Assembly: GCA_012839395.1 (NCBI GenBank)
Contig: DUNJ01000165.1
Span: 1-12,496 of the forward strand
Origin: Tepidimicrobium sp.
GTDB lineage: Bacteria > Bacillota > Clostridia > Tissierellales > Tepidimicrobiaceae
Direction of reading: 5' to 3'
DNA: 12,496 nucleotides
Below the pieces are notes generated by a model, which saw only the letters and a program-made list of their open reading frames with translations, was not told where the DNA came from and did no database searches. Position numbers and translations under genes: made by a program. Of this stretch, positions 6,913 to 12,496 are shown piece after piece (the stretch's first letter is position 1; every line of letters starts with the position of its first letter).

Positions 6913-8103
6913 TCAATCCTTGCCCCATTTTAACAACCTTCTTTCACCTTCCAACTGTTTTATTTCGGTAATATCTTGGCTAACCTCTAAAACTCCTCTG
7001 TATTTTCCTTCATTATCCCTCAGTGCAAAATACTGTATGAATATCTTCCTACCCTTCATATCGATCCAAAATTGGGCGGAGTCTTCCTTTCCACTTCGAA
7101 AACTTTCCACTATCTCCTCCACTATGTGGACGCTGGCTGGTGGATGGCAATTGTGTACATCTCTGCCCACCACAGCTGGTGATCTGGGAAATATCCTATC
7201 CTTGGGCTTGGTAAAATATCTTACCCTATTATCTTCATCTACAAATGTAAATTCCACCGGCAATGTATTAAATATCAGCAATATCTCCTCAAAACTAAGT
7301 TCTCCCGTTTCCGTCCTAAATCTACCCCTTTCAAGTATTTCCATTTCGCCATGGGATTCTATTTTTATATCTGGCCTTTCTATAAATGGGAAACCATATT
7401 CAAGACTTTGCTTATACATCTGGCTCCAAACCTCATCGTCTAGAACTTCGCTTGCTGCCGGGAATAGAATAAGCTCTTCCTTGTTCTTAAGCCCCAGCAT
7501 TCCAAAGAATATTCTACCTAATATCTTGTTCATCTCCTCTTCGGTACTATCCTTGTCCCTCATGATTTCAATCCCATTTCTTATCCTAGCTCTAACCACA
7601 TCGTGAAGTTCCCACATTATGGATAGACCTTGAAACTTAGGGGATGAATTTTCCATATATGGAAATAAAATATTCTCCTTCTTAGTATAATGATCATCAA
7701 ACTGCTGCAATTCCTCTATCTTAGGAAGTAATTTAGCCTTTTTTTCTTTAAGGCTATATCCTTTTAGCAATATCTCCTTTATCTCATCTGTCTTCTTTAC
7801 CAACCCCTCATTTTCCTCCATTAAATCCATAAGAAATCTGTCATCTTTGGGCTTTTCCCATCTATAATTTAATAAACTCTTATAAAACACATTAATTACC
7901 TTCCCAAGAAACTCCAGTATTTCACCGGCTTCAACCCCTTCTTCCAACAGGCTATGGAATACTTCAAATGCCTCCTGAGGAGTAACCGTTCCTATATATT
8001 CCTTGTATTCTTCATATAACTTCTTTCCATCTAAATTGGATTGAAGCCCTTTACAATATTCTATTAGCTTTTCAACCTTCTGAGTTCGCTTCCCATCATA
8101 CAT
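6913..8103 (-). CDS. DUF438 protein with hemerythrin-like and PAS domains
   Basis: A 396-residue soluble protein with three parts in the order typical of this clostridial family. An N-terminal DUF438 domain covers about residues 10-75. A hemerythrin-like four-helix region covers about 90-220, with possible di-iron ligands at His138 and Glu143 ('HYTKKENILFPYME'), His167 ('WELHDVV') and Glu209/Glu210 ('NKEELILFP'). A PAS domain covers about 270-385, with the conserved 'GRDVHNCHPPASV' and 'VLEVSQDIT'. There is no output domain, so it may act as an oxygen, NO or redox sensor that works through a partner, or as an oxygen- or NO-binding protein. The role is inferred from the domains. The ATG at 8103 has GGAGGT eight bases upstream and its own strong promoter. 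It precedes the MATE gene. Confidence 0.92.
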   Translation of the reverse strand: MYDGKRTQKVEKLIEYCKGLQSNLDGKKLYEEYKEYIGTVTPQEAFEVFHSLLEEGVEAGEILEFLGKVINVFYKSLLNYRWEKPKDDRFLMDLMEENEGLVKKTDEIKEILLKGYSLKEKKAKLLPKIEELQQFDDHYTKKENILFPYMENSSPKFQGLSIMWELHDVVRARIRNGIEIMRDKDSTEEEMNKILGRIFFGMLGLKNKEELILFPAASEVLDDEVWSQMYKQSLEYGFPFIERPDIKIESHGEMEILERGRFRTETGELSFEEILLIFNTLPVEFTFVDEDNRVRYFTKPKDRIFPRSPAVVGRDVHNCHPPASVHIVEEIVESFRSGKEDSAQFWIDMKGRKIFIQYFALRDNEGKYRGVLEVSQDITEIKQLEGERRLLKWGKD

Positions 8104-8141
8104 TGGATTATACCTCCATTCTATTGTGTATCGCCATCTAT

Positions 8142-8169
8142 ATTATAGCACTTGAATATCACCTATCAA
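8142..8169 (-). promoter_or_regulatory. Strong promoter of the DUF438 gene
   Basis: On the minus strand TTGATA (8164-8169, five of six to consensus) and TATAAT (8142-8147) are 16 bases apart, and the -10 is extended (TGCTATAAT). The predicted start near 8135 gives a leader of about 32 bases with GGAGGT before the ATG. It sits directly after the terminator of the EAL gene, so this gene is transcribed on its own. Confidence 0.8.
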
Positions 8170-8192
8170 ACCGATTTATAAATTTCAATTAT

Positions 8193-8238
8193 AAAAAGCT
8201 GCCCCTAGTCCATATCTAAATCGATATGGGCTAGGGGC
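8193..8238 (-). terminator. Rho-independent terminator of the Cache/EAL gene, overlapping its stop codon
   Basis: A 16-bp stem (8201-8216 with 8223-8238) with a six-base loop has one G-T wobble and GC-rich ends (GCCCCTAG), and is followed on the minus strand by AGC and TTTTT (8193-8197). The last codons of the EAL gene, Arg-Pro-stop, form the upstream arm of the stem. Confidence 0.9.
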
Positions 8239-10501
8239 GTGCATCCATATCCCTTAAATTGATTTTCTCTATAAGCTCTACTGCTTTCTTCTCAGGTACA
8301 GGCTTGCTAAATAGATATCCTTGCACTATATCGCAGGCCTCCGCAGCCAAGTATTCCTTCTGCTCATGGGTCTCTACTCCTTCTGCTACAACCCTTAACC
8401 CCAATTGATTGGCTAATAGTATTATACTTCTGATTAGAACATCTTCTTGATCTGAACTCCTTATATTGTCTATAAAGGATTTATCTATCTTAAGAACATC
8501 TATGTTGAGCTTTTCCAATCGTGCTAGCGACGAATAGCCAGTTCCAAAATCGTCCAAGGATATGCTAATCCCCATCTTCCTCAATTTGTCTAACTTTCTG
8601 TTTATTATTTCATAATTGCCTATAAAATTGGATTCAGTAATCTCCAACTCCAAGTTTTCCGGTTCAATTCCCGTCTCCTCAACTATCTTTAATAGCTGCT
8701 TGGTAAAATCCTCTCGCAACAATTGAACGATGGATATATTAACAGCCACCTTAATTCCACTTATACCCCTGTCCTCTAAGCTTCGCATAAACTTACAGGC
8801 CTGCGTCAATATCCATTCCCCAAGTGGAACTATCAATTGGGAGCTTTCTGCAACCCTTATAAATCTAAGAGGGGATACCATACCCAATTCTTCGTTATTC
8901 CAACGGGCCAAAGCCTCTAAGGCTATTATCTTATTTGTCTCTAGATCTATCTGAGGTTGATATACCAAATAGAACTCATCATCATATCCATCAAATGTTG
9001 CTCTTCTAAGCTCCTTCTCGATGATCTGGTCCAATATCAATTCCCTATGCATCGCCTCATCAAAAATCCAATAACTTTCGTTCTCCAACCTCTTCAATCT
9101 ATCAATGGTTATTTCTACATGTTTTATTACATCATCTACATTTTCATAGCTTTCATCCAGTTCTAATACCCCAATCCTAGTAGTTATAAGTCTACTGTTT
9201 TCCATACTTTGTGCAACTTCATCTAGCTTTTCTAAAATTTGATCACTCTTTTTTATTAATTGCTCCCTATCCTCATAATCTTCGATATATATAAAGAAAT
9301 TGCCTTCAAAATATCTAAATAGATGTTCCCCTTCGACCCTTAGGTTCCTTAAACAATCTGCCTTTTCTAATAGCAATTCGTTCAATATATCATGTCCAAA
9401 TATCAATTTTATTAGATTGAGGTTATGGCAGTGGACTATAAGAAGTGCCTTTTTTGCCCACCTTTCCGCTTTAAGCCTCTTCTTTAAAAACTTTATAAAA
9501 TAACTCCTATTGGGTAGCTGGGTTATTGAATCTAAATATGCAAGTTCTTCAATCTCCCTATTCTTTCTACCAATATCCACCCTCATGTAGCTATAGGAGA
9601 GAAATACAAATATCAATAAGGCCAAAACTATTAGAGAGACATTCTTTATCAGCCTATTGGTCTCCTCTAGGGAATAAAACACTATAAGCATTCCAATATT
9701 CGTACCGTCTACATGGATTGGAAGCAATATTTCATAGGCATCCATATTATTATAGGTCTTCTTAGCATAATATGTCCTATCCCCTTCCATAGCCTCTTTC
9801 TCCATATCATCCAATGTATATTCTCGGTCAATCTCGCCTTCACAAAATAGGATATCTTCCCCCGCATCTATAAAATAGGCGGCTAAAACGTTCTCGCTAT
9901 CTACCAAAGTTTCTATAAAGCTTGCAGTACAAAAATCTTTAGTCAATTCATATATATTATCTGCCAATATACCGGTTTGAACAAATTCTCCACTAGGAAC
10001 CTTAGCATATGCATACTTTAAATACCTATCCGATTCCGTATCCCTTCGAATATCCTCTATCAATACGTCCCTATCGCTATGCATAAAATCATGCACGGGA
10101 TGACCTTTTGTAGCCTTCCAACCGATGTATTTAGTTGCCGTATATACTATCTCCCCTTGTGGATTATACCAATATATTTCATCAACGCCTAGGTCCCTTG
10201 CCATGCCCTTTAAAAAATTATTGCTTAGTTTATCCCTATTATTGAGTATGGCGGTATTGGCGGTCATCAACTTCTCCTCTAAAAGCTGATCTATTACATT
10301 GATTGCCGATATGGAGTTGGACAACCTAGACATATGGTTTTCAGCTTGAGCAATGGAGTTTTTGGCCATGTTTTCAAATAGAAATGTGCTGATTGAGCTT
10401 ATAATAAAATAGCCTGCCAATATGAATGAAAGGGCAATTATAATAAGTGGAACTATATAGGTTTTCCAAACCATAGGTCTTGTTATCACCTTATTATCCA
10501 C
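8231..10501 (-). CDS. Membrane Cache sensor with degenerate GGDEF and intact EAL (c-di-GMP phosphodiesterase)
   Basis: A 756-residue signalling protein. Order: TM helix at about 14-36, an extracytoplasmic Cache-like sensor at 37-283 (with 'GVDEIYWYNPQGEIVY'), TM at about 284-306, a GGDEF-like domain at about 319-447, and EAL at about 505-745. The GGDEF signature is replaced by 'RYFEGNFF' (396-403), so cyclase activity is not expected. The EAL domain keeps the catalytic set: Glu529 in EAL, Asn588, Glu620, Asp650-Asp651 in DDFGTG, Lys674, Glu707, Glu710 and Gln727. It should therefore hydrolyse c-di-GMP at the inner face of the membrane in response to an external ligand, lowering c-di-GMP. The start is a choice between GTG at 10501, with GGAAAGGGTGA well placed, and a TTG at 10525; the first is preferred. 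No c-di-GMP riboswitch was recognised upstream. Confidence 0.93.
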   Translation of the reverse strand: MDNKVITRPMVWKTYIVPLIIIALSFILAGYFIISSISTFLFENMAKNSIAQAENHMSRLSNSISAINVIDQLLEEKLMTANTAILNNRDKLSNNFLKGMARDLGVDEIYWYNPQGEIVYTATKYIGWKATKGHPVHDFMHSDRDVLIEDIRRDTESDRYLKYAYAKVPSGEFVQTGILADNIYELTKDFCTASFIETLVDSENVLAAYFIDAGEDILFCEGEIDREYTLDDMEKEAMEGDRTYYAKKTYNNMDAYEILLPIHVDGTNIGMLIVFYSLEETNRLIKNVSLIVLALLIFVFLSYSYMRVDIGRKNREIEELAYLDSITQLPNRSYFIKFLKKRLKAERWAKKALLIVHCHNLNLIKLIFGHDILNELLLEKADCLRNLRVEGEHLFRYFEGNFFIYIEDYEDREQLIKKSDQILEKLDEVAQSMENSRLITTRIGVLELDESYENVDDVIKHVEITIDRLKRLENESYWIFDEAMHRELILDQIIEKELRRATFDGYDDEFYLVYQPQIDLETNKIIALEALARWNNEELGMVSPLRFIRVAESSQLIVPLGEWILTQACKFMRSLEDRGISGIKVAVNISIVQLLREDFTKQLLKIVEETGIEPENLELEITESNFIGNYEIINRKLDKLRKMGISISLDDFGTGYSSLARLEKLNIDVLKIDKSFIDNIRSSDQEDVLIRSIILLANQLGLRVVAEGVETHEQKEYLAAEACDIVQGYLFSKPVPEKKAVELIEKINLRDMDARP

Positions 10502-10693
10502 AGTAACTTCACCCTTTCCACACAACAGGCCCTTATCCTAAGATCAGCATAATTCTGGCCATAATTCCCTATATTTAGTCCTAATTAAATCGGTCTTGGA
10601 CATCATCTGAACTGTATCGATAGGTTTAGCAATAGATCTTATAATATATAAAAGATAAAACTGTTTAATGTACTATTTACCCATATTTGGCTG

Positions 10694-10702
10694 ATTATAA
10701 CA
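10694..10702 (-). promoter_or_regulatory. Extended -10 upstream of the Cache/EAL gene
   Basis: On the minus strand TGTTATAAT gives a perfect -10 with an extended TG, just past the stop of the half-permease gene at 10720. No good -35 is present. It would leave a leader of about 185 bases before the GTG at 10501. A second AT-rich stretch near 10638-10660 could also hold a promoter. Confidence 0.45.
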
Positions 10703-10719
10703 TACCTTGTCCTACCCAG

Positions 10720-11265
10720 TTATTCCACCACTAACGCTCTTCTATATATTTCGTCCCTTTCATCCTTGGATAATGCTCTTTCCGTTGTATAGGTGATGGC
10801 AGCTATTCCAATAAGGCTCAATACAAGCCTTATGATGGCAAATTTGGTTCCCATATATGAGGCCTCTAATAGAAGCATGGGAATCTTTGTGGTAGACCAT
10901 GCTCCAATGAATATAAATACATTGGAAAGCTTACTCCCCTTATTGAGGAGCACCCCTGCTATGGGGAAGGCTGCATATAGCGGGCCTGCTGCTGCGGAAC
11001 CCAGAAAAAATGCAAGTAATACTCCTACAATTCCCGAGTCTTCACCCATGTACCTAATCATAGTCTCTCGCTCAACCCAAACGTCCAAAAGCCCCAACAG
11101 TATAAAAACTGGTGGGATTATGGTCAACACCTCTTTTATATTTTTAAAAGTTATCCCTATGGATTTAATCCCTAAACTAGGATGTACAAATACCATTACT
11201 ATATTTACCGTTACCAATAAAATGAAAAACCTATAGCGCTTCATAGTAGCTTTGATTCTAGCCAT
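10720..11265 (-). CDS. Split permease, second half (DUF318/ArsP-like)
   Basis: A 181-residue membrane protein with about four or five helices, resembling one half of the DUF318/PF03773 'predicted permease' family that includes ArsP. The core is 'PPVFILLGLLDVWV', 'GVLLAFFLGSAAAGPLYAAFPIAGVLL', 'FIFIGAWSTTKIPMLLLE' and a final helix, ending in a charged cytoplasmic tail. Its ATG overlaps the stop of the upstream gene by one base (TAATG), so translation is coupled and the two halves probably form one transporter. There is no Cys residue, which argues against ArsP-type thiol binding of arsenicals. The substrate is unknown. Family placement is good; function is open. Confidence 0.82.
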   Translation of the reverse strand: MARIKATMKRYRFFILLVTVNIVMVFVHPSLGIKSIGITFKNIKEVLTIIPPVFILLGLLDVWVERETMIRYMGEDSGIVGVLLAFFLGSAAAGPLYAAFPIAGVLLNKGSKLSNVFIFIGAWSTTKIPMLLLEASYMGTKFAIIRLVLSLIGIAAITYTTERALSKDERDEIYRRALVVE

Positions 11266-11738
11266 TACATAAACACCCCCATAGCCAATGCTACAACTAA
11301 TGAAAATATAAAGGCTGAAAGGTTCCTAATAAGGGCAGCCTTCCTACCAAAATAATTGGTCTCCAATGGTATGGTCACTATTCCCACCATCATCAGAGAG
11401 GATATGAATGCAGCAAGTTGCATATACCCAGCTCCACTTGCCAACAAAGCTGCTGCCAAGGGAAATGCCACAGGAGATGGCACTAAGGTTATAGCACCGA
11501 TAAGTGCCGCTAAAAGCACTCCACCCCATCCTGATCCGCTACCCAATAGCCTTGATATCTGTTCCGGCGTTAATATGGCAAGGGCTATTCCTATAATAAC
11601 CAATATGGATGAAAGCTGGGGCAATATATTTTCAAAAGCCTTCCAAGCCTTTTTTAAAGCCAACATAGTCTTCTCCCTACTCTTCATAGCCGATATTAAA
11701 AGAGCTCCTAGTGCAAAGACATATAAAATAGCTGTCAT
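11265..11738 (-). CDS. Split permease, first half (DUF318/ArsP-like)
   Basis: A 157-residue membrane protein, partner of the next gene and related to the other half of DUF318-type permeases. After a first helix comes 'ILPQLSSILVIIGIALAILTPEQISRLLG', then the glycine/proline-rich signature 'LIGAITLVPSPVAFPLAAALL', then 'FISSLMMVGIVTIPLETNYFGRKAALIRN' and a last helix. A longer frame begins at 11771, but the ATG at 11738 has a near-perfect AGGAGG at the right distance and lies downstream of the promoter and operator, so it is the start used here. It also lacks cysteine. The operator at 11776-11790 suggests expression controlled by a CsoR/CstR-family repressor not encoded in this window. Confidence 0.84.
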   Translation of the reverse strand: MTAILYVFALGALLISAMKSREKTMLALKKAWKAFENILPQLSSILVIIGIALAILTPEQISRLLGSGSGWGGVLLAALIGAITLVPSPVAFPLAAALLASGAGYMQLAAFISSLMMVGIVTIPLETNYFGRKAALIRNLSAFIFSLVVALAMGVFM

Positions 11739-11775
11739 AAGATAACCTCCTAAAATTTTAGACTTCCACACGGGG

Positions 11776-11790
11776 TACCCCTGTGGGGTA
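11776..11790. promoter_or_regulatory. CsoR/CstR-like operator of the split-permease operon
   Basis: A perfect dyad, TACCCC-TGT-GGGGTA, covers the predicted transcription start. A second, overlapping dyad, GGGGTACCCC, lies at 11772-11781. GC-rich C4/G4 half-sites of this kind flanked by TA are typical of CsoR-family repressors (copper CsoR, persulfide CstR). It stands out sharply in an AT-rich intergenic stretch. The repressor gene is not in the window. Confidence 0.6.
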
Positions 11791-11797
11791 TGTGTTT

Positions 11798-11826
11798 ATT
11801 ATATACCTATTTATTGGATTTGTAAA
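11798..11826 (-). promoter_or_regulatory. Sigma-A-type promoter of the split-permease operon
   Basis: On the minus strand TTTACA (11821-11826) and TATAAT (11798-11803) are exactly 17 bases apart. The start near 11791 places the TACCCC/GGGGTA dyad at about +1 to +16 and leaves a 50-base leader ending in AGGAGG. The -35 begins only six bases after the stop of the upstream gene. Confidence 0.8.
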
Positions 11827-11831
11827 CTTTT

Positions 11832-12416
11832 TTATCTCTTCTTTAAATCAAATGTGACTTTAATAGCAGCTTGAATTGCAATAGCTATAACAAATGGTAT
11901 CCATACATATATCCAGCCCGATTTAAATCCAACTAACGGGATTGTCCCAACTGCAACCGTCCATAGGATACCTACTATATTCCTATATATAATACGAATC
12001 TTTGAATCTAAATGATACCTTGCCAACCGCTTCTGCCAACTCTTATCCAACCAATTGAGTTTGATCTTATCCTTTTCGGTCTGCACTAGATATCTATAGG
12101 CTAATGCCGAGGGTATAACGAATGCTATGAAATGTCCAAGTACCCTATAAGGACCTCCCTGGGATAGGTATGAATAAGCGGATAATATAAGTCCTGATAT
12201 TAATCCTATAATAGTAAAGCTATATCCTATGGCCCTACCCCTCTTCATCCCACGGCTATACACGGTCTCCTGTACAAGGCCCATATAAACGAGGGCTCCA
12301 AACAATAACACTAAAAATATTGCTGGAATTCTCATTATGTTCAATAGGTTTCTAGCACCAGAATATGTTATGGCTGAAGCCATTATTCCAAATAATATTA
12401 CATTAGAGATTAGCAT
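11832..12416 (-). CDS. Unrecognised membrane protein with about six helices
   Basis: A protein of at least 194 residues that I do not recognise. Hydrophobic segments lie at about residues 1-20, 29-50, 64-85, 92-110, 146-164 and 168-186. A positively charged loop (about 112-145, 'QTEKDKIKLNWLDKSWQKRLARYH') and a Lys/Arg tail (FDLKKR) probably face the cytoplasm. The start is doubtful: the ATG at 12416 has only a weak site (AATAGGG) and would fall inside the first helix. The same frame stays open for 18 more codons up to a TAG at 12471-12473 and adds a basic stretch, HRKRLFGRNY, followed by VIGF that lengthens the first helix, as in a true N terminus. A non-ATG start there, or a break in the frame, is possible. 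Nothing else can be resolved in the last 80 bases of the window. No function is proposed. Confidence 0.7.
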   Translation of the reverse strand: MLISNVILFGIMASAITYSGARNLLNIMRIPAIFLVLLFGALVYMGLVQETVYSRGMKRGRAIGYSFTIIGLISGLILSAYSYLSQGGPYRVLGHFIAFVIPSALAYRYLVQTEKDKIKLNWLDKSWQKRLARYHLDSKIRIIYRNIVGILWTVAVGTIPLVGFKSGWIYVWIPFVIAIAIQAAIKVTFDLKKR

Positions 12417-12496
12417 AAACCCTATTACATAATTTCTGCCAAATAATCGCTTTCTATGGATATAGGGCAGCTAATTGAAGGGTTGAAAAGAGCCAC

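Noticed and set aside
6905..7606. Plus-strand 233-codon open frame
   Set aside because: It lies wholly opposite the DUF438 gene, is Ser/Leu-rich with no recognisable domain, and has no ribosome binding site; it is a shadow frame.
10502..10719. c-di-GMP riboswitch in the leader of the Cache/EAL gene
   Set aside because: The long leader invited a check, but the conserved core sequences of the known c-di-GMP-I riboswitch could not be found.
10793..11236. Plus-strand 147-codon open frame
   Set aside because: It mirrors the half-permease gene on the other strand, whose coupled start and membrane pattern are convincing.
11356..11745. Plus-strand 129-codon open frame
   Set aside because: Antisense to the first half-permease gene, with no start signal or family match.
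1..12496. CRISPR array, transposon ends, tRNA or rRNA genes
   Set aside because: No spaced direct repeats, transposase frames, cloverleaf signals or rRNA-like stretches were seen.

Overview
The window is AT-rich, and most genes prefer AUA for Ile and AGA/AGG for Arg. Nearly every clear start codon has a strong GGAGG-type ribosome binding site, and the promoters have clean TATAAT boxes. Together with the gene families present (DUF438 hemerythrin/PAS protein, DUF362 protein, acyl-ACP thioesterase, split permease pair), this points to a low-GC Firmicute, most likely an anaerobic member of the Clostridia or Tissierellia. The species cannot be named from the sequence. No rRNA, tRNA, CRISPR array, transposase or phage gene is visible.

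Layout. Positions 1-1440 hold a two-gene minus-strand unit: a DUF362 protein followed by a YbaK/EbsC-type aminoacyl-tRNA deacylase that runs off the window. A divergent promoter region (about 1491-1580) also drives the plus-strand acyl-ACP thioesterase gene (1626-2381), which converges on a small DUF454 membrane protein gene (2386-2844, minus). A long catalase gene with a C-terminal DJ-1/GATase-like domain (2977-5040, plus) ends near a perfect palindrome. Convergent to it is a minus-strand series: a DUF438 hemerythrin/PAS protein (6913-8103, own strong promoter), a MATE exporter (5453-6799), and a broken GGDEF fragment (5262-5480). Upstream of that, ended by a strong terminator, lies a membrane-bound Cache/degenerate-GGDEF/EAL protein (8231-10501). 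Then come two translationally coupled half-permeases (10720-11738) behind a promoter carrying a CsoR/CstR-like operator, and an unrecognised membrane protein gene (11832-12416) at the right edge.

How the genes may work together. Several genes deal with redox or signals: the catalase homologue, the hemerythrin/PAS protein (a di-iron fold plus a sensor domain), the c-di-GMP phosphodiesterase with an outside-facing sensor, and the permease pair under a probable metal- or persulfide-responsive operator. They are in separate transcription units, so a single dedicated system is not shown.

The two points most worth following are these. (1) The catalase homologue keeps the heme-ligand Tyr and the distal His but has Leu in place of the normally invariant distal Asn, with other pocket changes. 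(2) A textbook promoter with a TACCCC/GGGGTA dyad at its start site controls a cysteine-free split permease.
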